DNA of 64,000 bases from Xanthobacteraceae bacterium (GTDB lineage: Bacteria; Pseudomonadota; Alphaproteobacteria; Rhizobiales; Xanthobacteraceae): NCBI GenBank assembly GCA_019752575.1, contig JAIELW010000007.1, positions 124,001 through 188,000 of the forward strand, in the 5' to 3' direction. The notes beneath the pieces were generated by a model. The model searched no databases, was not told where the DNA came from, and was given only the letters and a program-made list of their open reading frames with translations. Positions 49,879 through 58,458 of this stretch are shown here, one piece after another; the stretch's first letter is position 1; each line of letters begins with the position of its first letter. The translations under genes and the position numbers were made by a program.

Positions 49879-50318
49879 TTCTTCGCGCCTTCGTTGTGTT
49901 TCCAGACACCTTTGTCTTTCAGCGCATCCACGACTTCACGCGGCATATAATATTCGTCGTGCTTCGCGAGAATCGTGCGGGCCATGAAGACGCCGTTCGC
50001 GAGCGTGCCTTCAGCAACCACGCCCTGCTTCTCGCGGAACAGATCGGGCAGCATGCCCTGATAGCGGACCGGCACGCTCTGCGCGCCGTCGGTTACTTCG
50101 AAGCGCACCAACACGCCGTCCTTGACGATGCTGCCTTCTTTCACCAATCCGCCGATACGAAGACGCTTGCCGGGCGGCGGCGGGTTCAGCGCAAGCTCGC
50201 TCGGGGTCGCGAAGAAGGTAATGGAGTCGCGGAGCGCCGAAAGCGTGAGCGCGACCGCAAGTGCGAGCACAACGCCCGCAATCGCGATCGAGGTGAGGCG
50301 CCGCTGCTTGCGGGTCAT
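49875..50318 (-). CDS. ccmE: Periplasmic heme chaperone CcmE
   Basis: 147 residues: one N-terminal membrane anchor (about 9-29), OB-fold domain, and heme-binding His120 with Tyr124 in KHDEYYMP. Carries heme covalently to CcmF. Coupled by ATGA overlaps to ccmI upstream and ccmF downstream. Confidence 0.96.
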   Translation of the reverse strand: MTRKQRRLTSIAIAGVVLALAVALTLSALRDSITFFATPSELALNPPPPGKRLRIGGLVKEGSIVKDGVLVRFEVTDGAQSVPVRYQGMLPDLFREKQGVVAEGTLANGVFMARTILAKHDEYYMPREVVDALKDKGVWKHNEGAKK

Positions 50319-51136
50319 TGCTTTTTCTCGATCAGCATGAGGCGGCGCTGCGCGGGGATGCGCCAGGGGTCTTTCGTGTTCGTGCTTTCGACGAGGCGCG
50401 ACCAGAACGTTTTGGCGTCCGCTAATCTGCCGCTCTCCTCGGCTTCCAGACCCAGATAGAACAGCGCGGATGAGGATTTTCCGTCGAGCGCGAGCGCGCG
50501 TTCGAACGCGGCCTTCGACTCCGGCGAAATTCTGCCGCTGGCGATCCGCAGATATTCGCCGAGCGCAACTTCGCGCGCGGCGGTCGCGCCGAGAATCCGG
50601 ATCGTATTCTCCTGCGCTGCAATCGCGTCGCCGGTCCGGCCCGCGCGCATATAAATCGGCGCGATCAGTTCCCAGCCCTCGCCGTGATTGGGGTTTTGCT
50701 CGAGCCGCTCTTCCATGCGGCCGATCAGCATGCCGATGTCCTGCTGCTCGACCGGCAATGCGCGGCGTTCAGCAAGCGGTGCGTCCGGAAACTCCGGCGC
50801 GCCGAGATAAAGATAAAGAGAGAGGGAAAGCGCCGGGATGCCGATCAGCGCGAAAATGGAAGCGAGCCGGCGCCGCGCGAGATTAGCGGCAGTCTTCGGC
50901 GCCTTTTCGGATGCCGCGGCAAGCAGCCTGCGCGAAACTTCGATCCGCGCGGCCTCGGCTTCGGACGCGGGAAGCAATCCGCGCGCACGGTCGGTTTCGA
51001 GTTCAGCAAGCTGATCGCGATAGACCGCGAGCCCCGCCGCCTCGCCTGCGAAACGCGGTTCACGCGAAAGCGGCCACAACACCGCCAACACGGCGGCGGC
51101 GGTCATCAGCGCGAGCAGCGTCCAGAACAGCATCAT
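50315..51136 (-). CDS. ccmI: Cytochrome c maturation apocytochrome chaperone CcmI
   Basis: 273 residues. Membrane segments at about 3-20 and 92-110 with a cytoplasmic loop between (Glu/Ala-rich coiled region, [18 protein letters not shown]), then a periplasmic TPR domain (about 130-270) that binds apocytochrome c. First gene of the ccmI-ccmE-ccmF operon. Two adjacent ATGs (51136, 51133) are possible starts. Confidence 0.93.
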   Translation of the reverse strand: MMLFWTLLALMTAAAVLAVLWPLSREPRFAGEAAGLAVYRDQLAELETDRARGLLPASEAEAARIEVSRRLLAAASEKAPKTAANLARRRLASIFALIGIPALSLSLYLYLGAPEFPDAPLAERRALPVEQQDIGMLIGRMEERLEQNPNHGEGWELIAPIYMRAGRTGDAIAAQENTIRILGATAAREVALGEYLRIASGRISPESKAAFERALALDGKSSSALFYLGLEAEESGRLADAKTFWSRLVESTNTKDPWRIPAQRRLMLIEKKQ

Positions 51137-51185
51137 CTCACCCGGCGGCAGGTCCTAAGGCCGGGGCGCCGTCAGGTCAAAAGGC

Positions 51186-51659
51186 TTATCCGCGCACTTG
51201 CGACCAGGTGCCGTCCGGATTGCGGCAGGCGATGCCGCGCGCGGTCTGCGGCTGGCCGTTCACATAGACCGTGTGGGTGTATTCGCGGCAGCGCTGATAG
51301 CTCTGATAGGTATAAGGCGGGCCGGCGACGATGGTGCCGTAAGCGCCGCGGTCGCCGCGCCAGCTTACCGGGGCGCCAGGACCTTCGGCTTCGAGTGCGC
51401 GCAATTCCGCGTCATAGGCGCGGCGGCGGTCATCTTCGTCGAGTGCGTTGCCGATCGCGCCGCCCACGAGGCCGCCGATCACCGCGCCCGCGATCACGCC
51501 GCCGGGGCCGCGATTGGCCGCGCCGCCGATCAAGGCGCCGGTGAGCGCACCGAGAAAAATTCCGTCAGAAGTGCGCGGGCCGGCGTCGCCGGAACAGGCG
51601 CCCAACAGGAGCGACAACGCGCAAACGACGCCTACAGCCCTGGTCTTCAATGTCGGCAT
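51186..51659 (-). CDS. Glycine-zipper outer-membrane lipoprotein (17 kDa antigen-like)
   Basis: 157 residues: lipoprotein signal with lipobox LLGAC (Cys22), a glycine-zipper membrane segment (about 37-72, alternating GALTGALIGGAA and GGVIAGAVIGGLVGGAIGNAL), and a C-terminal domain with Tyr/Arg-rich RCREYTHTVYVNGQPQTARG that resembles the surface antigen family. Probably structural in the outer membrane. Stands between ccmI and the second kinase gene, same strand. Confidence 0.85.
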   Translation of the reverse strand: MPTLKTRAVGVVCALSLLLGACSGDAGPRTSDGIFLGALTGALIGGAANRGPGGVIAGAVIGGLVGGAIGNALDEDDRRRAYDAELRALEAEGPGAPVSWRGDRGAYGTIVAGPPYTYQSYQRCREYTHTVYVNGQPQTARGIACRNPDGTWSQVRG

Positions 51660-51759
51660 GGAAAGCCCCTTACCCGGTACATACAGGCGCCGCTTTTTTC
51701 CGCGCCGGTCCGACTATGCCTGAAATGGGACGAGAAATCAGGCGAAAGCTTGGCCTTGC

Positions 51760-53136
51760 TCACGCAGCCGGAAGCACCAGCTCCGCGCGCAGGCCGCCGA
51801 GCGGAGACGACCCGAGTTGCAGCGTGCCGCCATAGAGTTTCGCAAGCTCGAGCACGATGGAAAGACCGAGGCCCGTTCCCGGTTTGCTTTCGTCGAGACG
51901 CCTGCCGCGATAGTGCACTTCCTCCCGCTCCGCGGGCGAAAGACCCGGCCCGTCGTCATCGACCTGGATGCGGAACGAGCCAGGCAACGCGGCGCGCGGC
52001 GAACTCAGCACGAACATCTCGATATCGACGCGCGACGACGCCCATTTACATGCGTTGTCGACGAGGTTGCCGACCATCTCCTCGATGTCCTGCTGCTCGC
52101 CGCGGAATTTGGTTTCGGGATTGAGTTTCGTGCCGATGATGACCCCGCGCTCGCGGTGGATTTTCTCCATCGTCCGCACCAGCATCTCGATCACCGGCGC
52201 CACGTCCACCGTGGTGCTGACCACCGCGGCGCGCGCCGCGATGCGGGCGCGGTCGAGATGGCGCTGCATCTGATCGCGCATGACGACGAGTTGCTCGCGA
52301 ATTTTTTCCGCCGCCGGTCCTTGCAGATTGCCGCTCTCGTTCATCAGCACCGAAAGCGGCGTCTTCATCGCATGCGCGAGATTGCCGACATGCGTGCGCG
52401 CGCGGTCGACGATCTCGCGGTTGGTGTCGAGCAACGCGTTCACCTCGCCCGCGAGCGGCGCGACTTCCTTCGGGAAGCTCCCTTGCAGGCGGTCGATCTG
52501 TCCGGAACGGATTTCGGAGAGCGCTTGCGATACATTCTTCAGCGGCCGCAAGCCGTAGCGGATCTGGAACCAGACGATCGCCATGAAGGCGAACAGAATA
52601 AAGCCGAGCGTAAGCAAAAGCGCGTCGTTGAAATCGGAAACTTCGTCCTCGATCTCGAAGGAGTCGCCCGCGATCATCAGCAGAAACTTGCCGTCGTCGC
52701 CGAGATCGAGAAAGCGCTCGACCGCGCGCAGGCGCTGTCCGTCCGGACCGCTTAAGTAAGCCTGACGCAAGCCCCCATAAATTTCGGGGACCTTCAAACT
52801 CTGCAACGTGGGAAACCCGTCTTCCGGCGATGAGCGCGACGCCTTGCGCTCGGGCGGCTCGGAAAGCCGCGTGATCTGCCAATACCAGCCGGACGAAGGA
52901 ATGAAGAACAGCGGCTCGCCGAGCGTTTCCGGCTCGATGGTCGGCGTGCGCGGATTGTTCGCGATTTCGGCGACGATATTGCGCAAATAAACGTTGATGC
53001 GCCGGTCAAAGGCGCGCTCGACCGCGTTCCGGTAGAGCGAGGAAAGCACGAGACCGATCGCGAGCAGCACGATCATGCTGACCGCGGTCGCGGAAAAGAA
53101 CAGACGTCTTGCGAGCGAAGGCGCTTTATTTTGCAT
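51760..53136 (-). CDS. Sensor histidine kinase, FeuQ/PhoQ-like
   Basis: 458 residues: two membrane segments (about 15-35 and 170-190), a periplasmic domain of about 130 residues with SSGWYWQITRLSEPPE, HAMP, HisKA with His255 in NLAHAMKTPLSVLMNE, and HATPase_c with NLVDNACKWA, DDDGPGLS and GTGLGLSIV. The LAHAMKTPL form and overall plan match FeuQ/PhoQ-type kinases of rhizobia. Overlaps the response regulator gene by 11 bases. Confidence 0.9.
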   Translation of the reverse strand: MQNKAPSLARRLFFSATAVSMIVLLAIGLVLSSLYRNAVERAFDRRINVYLRNIVAEIANNPRTPTIEPETLGEPLFFIPSSGWYWQITRLSEPPERKASRSSPEDGFPTLQSLKVPEIYGGLRQAYLSGPDGQRLRAVERFLDLGDDGKFLLMIAGDSFEIEDEVSDFNDALLLTLGFILFAFMAIVWFQIRYGLRPLKNVSQALSEIRSGQIDRLQGSFPKEVAPLAGEVNALLDTNREIVDRARTHVGNLAHAMKTPLSVLMNESGNLQGPAAEKIREQLVVMRDQMQRHLDRARIAARAAVVSTTVDVAPVIEMLVRTMEKIHRERGVIIGTKLNPETKFRGEQQDIEEMVGNLVDNACKWASSRVDIEMFVLSSPRAALPGSFRIQVDDDGPGLSPAEREEVHYRGRRLDESKPGTGLGLSIVLELAKLYGGTLQLGSSPLGGLRAELVLPAA

Positions 53137-53797
53137 CGGCGGGCGGCGAAAGCATGTAGCCGAGGCCGCGGACGGTCTGGATCACGTCAATGCCGAGTTT
53201 CTTGCGGAGCCGGCCGACGAAAACTTCGATGGTGTTGGAGTCGCGGTCGAAATCCTGATCGTACAAATGCTCGACCAGTTCGGTGCGCGAGACCACGCGG
53301 CCGTTGTGATGCATGAGATAGGCCAGCAGCCGGTATTCGTGCGAGGTGAGCCGCACCGGATTGCCGTTCACCGAGACGCGGCTCGAGCGGGTGTCGAGCG
53401 TCACCGGCCCGCAGATCAATTCGTTGGTGGCGTGGCCTGCCGAGCGGCGCAAAAGCGCGCGGATATGCGCGAGCACTTCTTCCATGTGGAAGGGTTTGGC
53501 GACGTAATCGTCGGCGCCGGCGTCGAAGCCCTGCACCTTGTCGGACCAGCGGTCGCGCGCGGTGAGAATCAGGACCGGCATCATCTTGCCGCTCCGGCGC
53601 CAGCTCTCCAGCACCGAGATACCGTCCATCTTCGGCAGGCCGAGATCGAGCACGATCGCGTCATAGGGCTCGCTATCGCCGAGGAAGTGTCCTTCCTCGC
53701 CGTCGGAGGCGGCATCGACCGCGTAGCCCGCATCGGACAAGGCCGTGACGAGCTGGCGGTTCAGGTCGGGATCGTCTTCGACGACAAGCAGGCGCAT
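53126..53797 (-). CDS. OmpR-family response regulator, FeuP/PhoP-like
   Basis: 223 residues: receiver with EDD (7-9), phospho-acceptor Asp51 in VLDLGLP, KPF, and a winged-helix output domain with LTSHEYRLLAYLMHH and EVFVGRLRKKLG. Partner of the overlapping kinase. The FeuP/PhoP assignment rests on resemblance only. Confidence 0.92.
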   Translation of the reverse strand: MRLLVVEDDPDLNRQLVTALSDAGYAVDAASDGEEGHFLGDSEPYDAIVLDLGLPKMDGISVLESWRRSGKMMPVLILTARDRWSDKVQGFDAGADDYVAKPFHMEEVLAHIRALLRRSAGHATNELICGPVTLDTRSSRVSVNGNPVRLTSHEYRLLAYLMHHNGRVVSRTELVEHLYDQDFDRDSNTIEVFVGRLRKKLGIDVIQTVRGLGYMLSPPADAK

Positions 53798-53882
53798 GGC
53801 GACTCAAAGCCCCGTAATTCGGGCGGGAGTGTGCCACACGATAAAGCCAGATCGAAAATGAACCGGCGATTAAGGCTGACGC

Positions 53883-54557
53883 TTAGTCGAAGCCCTGAAA
53901 TGTCGCAAAGTCGCTCACATCCGCGCGCGGCGAACGCCATTGGTTAATGGGCGCGGTTTCGTCGGCATAGCCGAGCGCGACGCCGCAAAAGAGCATCAGT
54001 TCGGGGGGAAGTTCGAGGAAGCGGGACACGGTCTTGTGCCAGTAGGTCCAGGCTTCCTGCGCGCAGGTGTGGAGGCCGTAACCTCGCGCGAGCAGCAACA
54101 CACTTTGAATGTGCATGCCGAGGTCCTGCCATTGCGGCGGACCCATGGTGCGGTCGATCGAGAAAAAGATACCGACCGGTGCGCCGAAGAACTCGAAGTT
54201 GCGGGCGAACTGTTTGTAGCGGCCCGGCCGGTCTTCGCGCGGAATATTGATGGACTGGTAGAGCAGCTCGCCGACCTTGAAGCGGCGCTCTTTAAAAGGC
54301 TCCTTCAAGGGAGCCGGGTAAACCTGATACTCGCCGCCTTCGGCGAGCGGCAGTTCGTTGAGCCGCGGGCGAATGAGCGCTTTCAATTCTTCGAGGCGCT
54401 TGCCCGCGAGCGCATGCGCGATCCACGGCTGCAAATTGCCGCCCGACGGCGCGCGCGCCGCCGACTGCAGAATTTCGCGGACGATTTTTTCGGGAACGGG
54501 CTTCGGCAGAAACGCCCGGCAGGAATAGCGGCTCTCGACCGCCTCACGGATGTGCAT
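53883..54557 (-). CDS. Nitroreductase family FMN protein
   Basis: 224 residues: N-terminal ESRYSCRAFLPKPVP with the FMN-contacting Arg-Ser/Cys-Arg region, SAARAPSGGNLQPW (about 33-46), and LGMHIQSVLLLARGYGLHTCAQEAW. Reduces nitroaromatics or quinones with NAD(P)H; physiological substrate unknown. Monocistronic, followed after 85 bases by the response regulator gene in the same direction. Confidence 0.9.
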   Translation of the reverse strand: MHIREAVESRYSCRAFLPKPVPEKIVREILQSAARAPSGGNLQPWIAHALAGKRLEELKALIRPRLNELPLAEGGEYQVYPAPLKEPFKERRFKVGELLYQSINIPREDRPGRYKQFARNFEFFGAPVGIFFSIDRTMGPPQWQDLGMHIQSVLLLARGYGLHTCAQEAWTYWHKTVSRFLELPPELMLFCGVALGYADETAPINQWRSPRADVSDFATFQGFD

Positions 54558-54609
54558 AATTCATGAATCCATTGCGAACAGGATTCATTTATATGCGCCT
54601 CCTAGCTTT

Positions 54610-54725
54610 GTCATTCCGGACGCGCGCCTTGGCGCGCGATCAGGAATCCAGGGCTGCTTGCGAAAACCCGTGCCGTGCCGCTCTGGATTCCGGGCTCGCG
54701 AGCTTCGCTCGCGCCCCGGAATGAC
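54610..54725. repeat. Intergenic inverted repeat of GTCATTCCGG...CCGGAATGAC type
   Basis: Outer arms GTCATTCCGGACGCGCGCC and the complementary GCGCCCCGGAATGAC enclose smaller palindromes (CGCGCGCCTTGGCGCGCG; GCTCGCGAGCTTCGCTCGCGC) and a CAGGAATCCAG / CTGGATTCCGG pair. A compound REP-like element between the nitroreductase gene and the lysis genes. Confidence 0.82.
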
Positions 54726-54728
54726 AGA

Positions 54729-54965
54729 CTAGTTTCGACGACACGCCCTCGCCTGATCCCTGAGCGACAGCCACTCAGCCAAGGCCTCGTCGGTGCGCGG
54801 CGAGCCGGCGGCGGCAAGGCGTTCGGCACGGAGCCCGCGCTGCCAAACGACGCTTCTCTCAGCAATCACCGGACAGACCGCATCCGGTGCGCGCAACGCA
54901 GGCTCACCGAAACAAAGCCTGCTGCCTAGCAGGATCAGCTCAAGCCCAAGACAGAGCGGATTCAT
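54729..54965 (-). CDS. Small protein of the lysis cassette, possible spanin partner
   Basis: 78 residues: a short N-terminal hydrophobic stretch (LCLGLELILLG), then a polar tail with ERSVVWQRGLRAERLAAAG. It starts inside the stop of the preceding 75-codon gene (ATGA) and ends next to a repeat. The nested, coupled arrangement after a holin-like gene resembles Rz/Rz1 spanin pairs, but no clear lipobox is seen, so the role is a guess from position. Confidence 0.5.
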   Translation of the reverse strand: MNPLCLGLELILLGSRLCFGEPALRAPDAVCPVIAERSVVWQRGLRAERLAAAGSPRTDEALAEWLSLRDQARACRRN

Positions 54966-55189
54966 ATCGTGCCCTCCTCGAGCCTGGCCAGCACGTCGGC
55001 GCGCGTAGACAATCTCGCCGCGATCTCGGCCATCGCCTGTTGGCGCCTGAGCGCTTCCAGTGCGTGATCGAGTTCGGAGCGCAAGCGGCCTGTTTCCTGG
55101 TCGCTTGCAATCCTGCGCCGCTCGCCGAGCCAATCGAGCAGGAGCTTCGTCAAGAACGAAGCGACGAAGCTGCCGAGCGCACTAAGCAT
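54962..55189 (-). CDS. Small membrane coiled-coil protein, possible inner spanin (Rz-like)
   Basis: 75 residues: an N-terminal hydrophobic segment (about 3-20) followed by a Glu/Arg/Leu-rich coiled coil (about 24-70). This single-anchor plus coiled-coil plan fits i-spanins. It overlaps the holin-like gene by 8 bases and the next small gene by 4. Too short and low in complexity for firm family assignment. Confidence 0.55.
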   Translation of the reverse strand: MLSALGSFVASFLTKLLLDWLGERRRIASDQETGRLRSELDHALEALRRQQAMAEIAARLSTRADVLARLEEGTI

Positions 55190-55625
55190 TGTTCGCCGGG
55201 ATCTGCGGCAGCTTCGCCTGCAATTTCTCGGCGACCGCTTCCGGCGTGATGCCGAAATGGCGGATCGCGTCGGGCACGGCCTGCAAAACGTAATTCACGG
55301 CTTCTGCGAGTGCCGCGCTCTTGAGATCGAGCTTCCTGCCGGCCACGGCGCTTCCCGCTTTCCCGATCAAAAGGCCCGCGCCGTTCATGAGCGCGGTCTG
55401 CAACGCTTCACGGTGCGCGGCGTCGATGTCGAGATTGAATTTGCGGCGGAGCAACTCGGCGAGCCAGCCTACGATCGCAGTCGCTGCCACCGAGACGATC
55501 GCGAGAAGATATGGCTGCAGCACATTATAAATACCTTCGGCCGCGACCTCCGTCTGCGCGAAAGCCGGAGCCGATACGAGTACGAAAAACGCGGCCGCAA
55601 GGCCGCGCGAAGAAAAGCGCTTCAT
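55182..55625 (-). CDS. Phage holin-like protein (LLH type)
   Basis: 147 residues: signal-like N-terminus (about 1-23, SAPAFAQ), a second hydrophobic segment at about 38-60 (YLLAIVSVAATAIVGWLAELL), then a helical region with HREALQTALMNGAGLLIG and a C-terminal VAEKLQAKLPQ. This plan matches holins of the LLH group in alphaproteobacterial prophages. It follows the endolysin gene in the same direction, with a repeat element between them. Confidence 0.7.
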   Translation of the reverse strand: MKRFSSRGLAAAFFVLVSAPAFAQTEVAAEGIYNVLQPYLLAIVSVAATAIVGWLAELLRRKFNLDIDAAHREALQTALMNGAGLLIGKAGSAVAGRKLDLKSAALAEAVNYVLQAVPDAIRHFGITPEAVAEKLQAKLPQIPANNA

Positions 55626-55653
55626 TGGATTTCCCTTTGCGTAGTTTGGATCA

Positions 55654-55723
55654 CCCCCACCCTGAATCCCTCCCCCGCAAGCGGGGGAGGGAAGCGAGCG
55701 GCTACGCCGCGAGCGGGTGGGGG
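55654..55723. repeat. Nested palindromic repeat, CCCCCACCC...GGGTGGGGG
   Basis: Outer arms CCCCCACCC (55654-55662) and GGGTGGGGG (55715-55723), inner perfect hairpin CCCTCCCCCGC / GCGGGGGAGGG (55668-55691) with an AA loop, and a further small GCGAGCGGCTACGCCGCGAGC part. A repeat class common between alphaproteobacterial genes, here between endolysin and holin genes. Confidence 0.82.
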
Positions 55724-55728
55724 CATGG

Positions 55729-56619
55729 TTAGTCGAGGCGAACGAACCCGCCATGCACATAGCCGGTCGCGCCAAACGGCGTGATCACGCGCAGCCAGCC
55801 GGAAAGTTTATCCGCTTCCTGCACGTCGATGCGCGTGCCGTAAGGAATCATACCCTTGACCGCGAACTGAATACCCGGCCCGCCGCGAAGATTGAGGCTG
55901 TCGGCAACCACGGTCGCGTCCGGCGCGAAGGAAGGCTTGGCGGCAACGGGCGCCTGCTTCGGCTCGGATTGCGCTTGCACCGGCGCCGGCAACTCGCCCG
56001 CCTCGCCGCGCACGATCGCCTGCATGCGTGAGAGCGGAAACAGCGGATTGGTGTCGGTCTTGCGCCCCGGACAGATGTGATAGTGGCCGAGTACGGTGTT
56101 GATCGCGGGATACGCGGCTTTGAGCGCGGCATGCAGCGCCGCGCTCGCCGCGATCTGCTTCTCCGAATAAGCGAGCCAATAATGATCGCCGTGCTCGGGC
56201 GTCGCGACGCGCGCGACCTTGAATTGCGGATTCTTGTTGGTATCGACCACGCAGACGCCGGAATAGACGCCCTCGGCAACTCTCCGCAGATAGCCGGGGT
56301 TGTCGTGCTCGATCCCGATCGAGAAGGCGTTGAAGTTGTAGCGGCTGCCGTATTTCGACGGCCCCGCGTGCCAGCACTGCACATTGAAGGGCGCGAGCTG
56401 CGTGATCGTGCCATTCCAGTCGATCACGACATGCGCGGAGGCCCGCGCCACCGGCATCGTGAGCCAGCCGATATCGCCCGACGGGTCGAGCGGATTGCTC
56501 GCGGTGTCGTGGTCGATGATGGTGTCCGGGTTCATGATGCCGGAGCGGTTCGGCGTCGCGCGATAAGACGTCTGCTTGCCGCCGATGAAGAGGAGATGGT
56601 TTCGGATTTCGTAGCTCAT
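55729..56619 (-). CDS. N-acetylmuramoyl-L-alanine amidase endolysin with SH3 domain
   Basis: 296 residues. Amidase_2 domain (about 25-200) with zinc-site candidates His37 (IIDHDTAS), His179 (LGHYHICPGRK) and Asp189; a Pro/Gln linker (about 210-232) and a C-terminal bacterial SH3 domain (about 235-295: ADSLNLRGGPGIQF). No signal peptide, so release would need the adjacent holin, as in phage lysis. Could be a chromosomal amidase, but position at the GTA cluster end and the holin- and spanin-like genes downstream favour a lysis enzyme. Confidence 0.87.
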   Translation of the reverse strand: MSYEIRNHLLFIGGKQTSYRATPNRSGIMNPDTIIDHDTASNPLDPSGDIGWLTMPVARASAHVVIDWNGTITQLAPFNVQCWHAGPSKYGSRYNFNAFSIGIEHDNPGYLRRVAEGVYSGVCVVDTNKNPQFKVARVATPEHGDHYWLAYSEKQIAASAALHAALKAAYPAINTVLGHYHICPGRKTDTNPLFPLSRMQAIVRGEAGELPAPVQAQSEPKQAPVAAKPSFAPDATVVADSLNLRGGPGIQFAVKGMIPYGTRIDVQEADKLSGWLRVITPFGATGYVHGGFVRLD

Positions 56620-56680
56620 GTTTGCCTTTCACTGTGGCGAAGAATTTGCAGAGCTAGCTTGAAAGCCATAGGCTCCACCG

Positions 56681-57424
56681 ATGCTGGGCTTGTTTCGAAG
56701 TAAGGAATCAGCGCAGCGCGAGCGGATGCTCGCGCACATCCGCGAGGTATGGGAACGCCATGCGCAGAGCGATCCGTATTTCTCAGTCTTGACCGCTCCG
56801 AAGTACACTCCTCAAAACTTAAGCGACGAGGCCATCGAGGAGTTTTATCAATCGGGGTTCGGGGTTGCCGACGGCATTAAGAAGACGTTTGCGGCCAACG
56901 GGATCGCATTGAATCAGAATCATGAGGTGCTGGACCTGGGATGCGGCCTCGGACGTAACTGCGAACCGATGCGTTCGCTTTTCGCGCGGTACATTGGCAT
57001 CGACATAAGCAGCGGTCATCTCGAAATAGCCAGAACCCGATGCTCGAAGTTTTCGAATGTCGAATTTCAACACCTTTCGGACTACGTGAAGTCTTCTCGG
57101 CGCTTCGATGTATTCTTCTCTCGGCTTGTTCTGCAGCACAATCCGCCGCCAGTTATCGAATGGCTGCTGGACATTTCTCTTGCGCGGCTTCGCCCCGGCG
57201 GCATTGCATATTTTCAAGTGCCCTGCCAATTGGACAACTATTCGTTCGATGTCGACAAGTATCTTGCCGGCGAGGGGCAGAAGAAAATTATGGAAATGCA
57301 TGCTCTACCCAGAGAGCGTATTCACCGGATTCTCGGCAAGCATAATTTGATCATTCTGCAAGTCACGCCGGACAACAGCGCCAGAAACGCGCTGTCCTAC
57401 CAATTTGTTGCTCAGAAGAATTAA
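56681..57424 (+). CDS. Class I SAM-dependent methyltransferase
   Basis: 247 residues with SAM motif I VLDLGCGLGRN (83-93), acidic YIGIDISSGHLEIAR for motif II, and LRPGGIAYFQVP for the motif III region. Target unknown. Transcribed opposite to the GTA genes around it. Composition is unlike its neighbours: 28 of 60 G+C at 57241-57300, against 40 of 60 at 61321-61380 in gp15. Paired with the GSCFA gene downstream; a role in modifying a surface glycan is inference. Confidence 0.88.
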   Translation: MLGLFRSKESAQRERMLAHIREVWERHAQSDPYFSVLTAPKYTPQNLSDEAIEEFYQSGFGVADGIKKTFAANGIALNQNHEVLDLGCGLGRNCEPMRSLFARYIGIDISSGHLEIARTRCSKFSNVEFQHLSDYVKSSRRFDVFFSRLVLQHNPPPVIEWLLDISLARLRPGGIAYFQVPCQLDNYSFDVDKYLAGEGQKKIMEMHALPRERIHRILGKHNLIILQVTPDNSARNALSYQFVAQKN

Positions 57425-57498
57425 CATCCGTCCGCGCCCTCGCATCTATTGCGAAGCACCAATAGCTCCGGCAATCTGTTCAATGGGATGGATACTCG

Positions 57499-58452
57499 AT
57501 GAATAGTACCGACGGCGAAATAGCGTTTCAGACTTCGCTCAAAAGCAAAGTAAGCAAGTGGCCTGAACGCGGGAGCCAGAACCGGCTTTTCCCGGCTTGC
57601 GCACCAGAGATTTCGCCCAGCTTCCATTTCGAGCGCGGCGAATCCGTATTCACCATTGGATCGTGTTTTGCGCGCAACGTAGAAGTTGCGCTGAAGGAAA
57701 GTGGCTTCGTCGTTCCTTGCGCTGATTTCACTGTTCCGGAAACGGAATTCTGGCCGAACGCCAAGACGTCGCACGCCTTGAATAAATTCAGCCCCTTCAG
57801 CATGCTGAACGAACTGCGCTTTGCATTCGAGCCGACGTTGCGCGCGGAAGATTTCCTTGTTGAAGATGCTGTAGGCATGTTCGCTGACTATCAGCTTCAC
57901 GTTCGCGGCAATGTCCTTCTTGAGCGAGCCCTAGAGCGCCGAAATCAGGTCCGTGACCGCTACCAATCCGGCCTGAAACAATCTCGCGTCGTCATTATCA
58001 CGCTCGGAATGTCGGAAGCGTGGTTCGACACGAAGTACGGCATCTATGTTAACGACAATCCCTCACATAACATGGTCAGGCTATATCCCGGCCGCTTTGA
58101 ATTTCGGGTGCTGGAATATCCCGCGCTTTACGAATGCGTCGATCAGACTGTGCAGTTGCTTCAGCGCGTGTGTCCCAATGTAAAAATCATGCTTACGGTG
58201 TCGCCGGTCCCGCTTCACCGTACCTTCACCTCAATGGATGTGATCACGGCTAACACATACTCGAAAAGCGTTCTTCGCGCTGCGTCCGGAGCGATCGCAG
58301 CGAAGTATGATTTCGTCGACTATTTTCCCAGCTATGAGTCAGTGATCTTTAGCGCTGCTCAAGAGACTTGGAACGACGACCAATTGCACGTAAAGCTTGC
58401 TCCTATTCGCCGAATTGTGGGCAGTATGATGGAAAGCTACACCCGCCGTTAG
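57499..58452 (+). CDS. GSCFA-domain protein
   Basis: 317 residues. The family motif GSCFA is at residues 54-58 (VFTIGSCFARN), followed by a central LGMSEAWFD and VSPVPLHRTF, as in the GSCFA family, whose fold is related to SGNH/GDSL hydrolases (Ser55 as a candidate nucleophile). Such proteins occur near polysaccharide genes, but activity is not established. Low GC (28 of 60 at 58321-58380). Its stop is six bases from the stop of the convergent fibre gene. Confidence 0.85.
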   Translation: MNSTDGEIAFQTSLKSKVSKWPERGSQNRLFPACAPEISPSFHFERGESVFTIGSCFARNVEVALKESGFVVPCADFTVPETEFWPNAKTSHALNKFSPFSMLNELRFAFEPTLRAEDFLVEDAVGMFADYQLHVRGNVLLERALERRNQVRDRYQSGLKQSRVVIITLGMSEAWFDTKYGIYVNDNPSHNMVRLYPGRFEFRVLEYPALYECVDQTVQLLQRVCPNVKIMLTVSPVPLHRTFTSMDVITANTYSKSVLRAASGAIAAKYDFVDYFPSYESVIFSAAQETWNDDQLHVKLAPIRRIVGSMMESYTRR

Positions 58453-58458
58453 ATTTTA

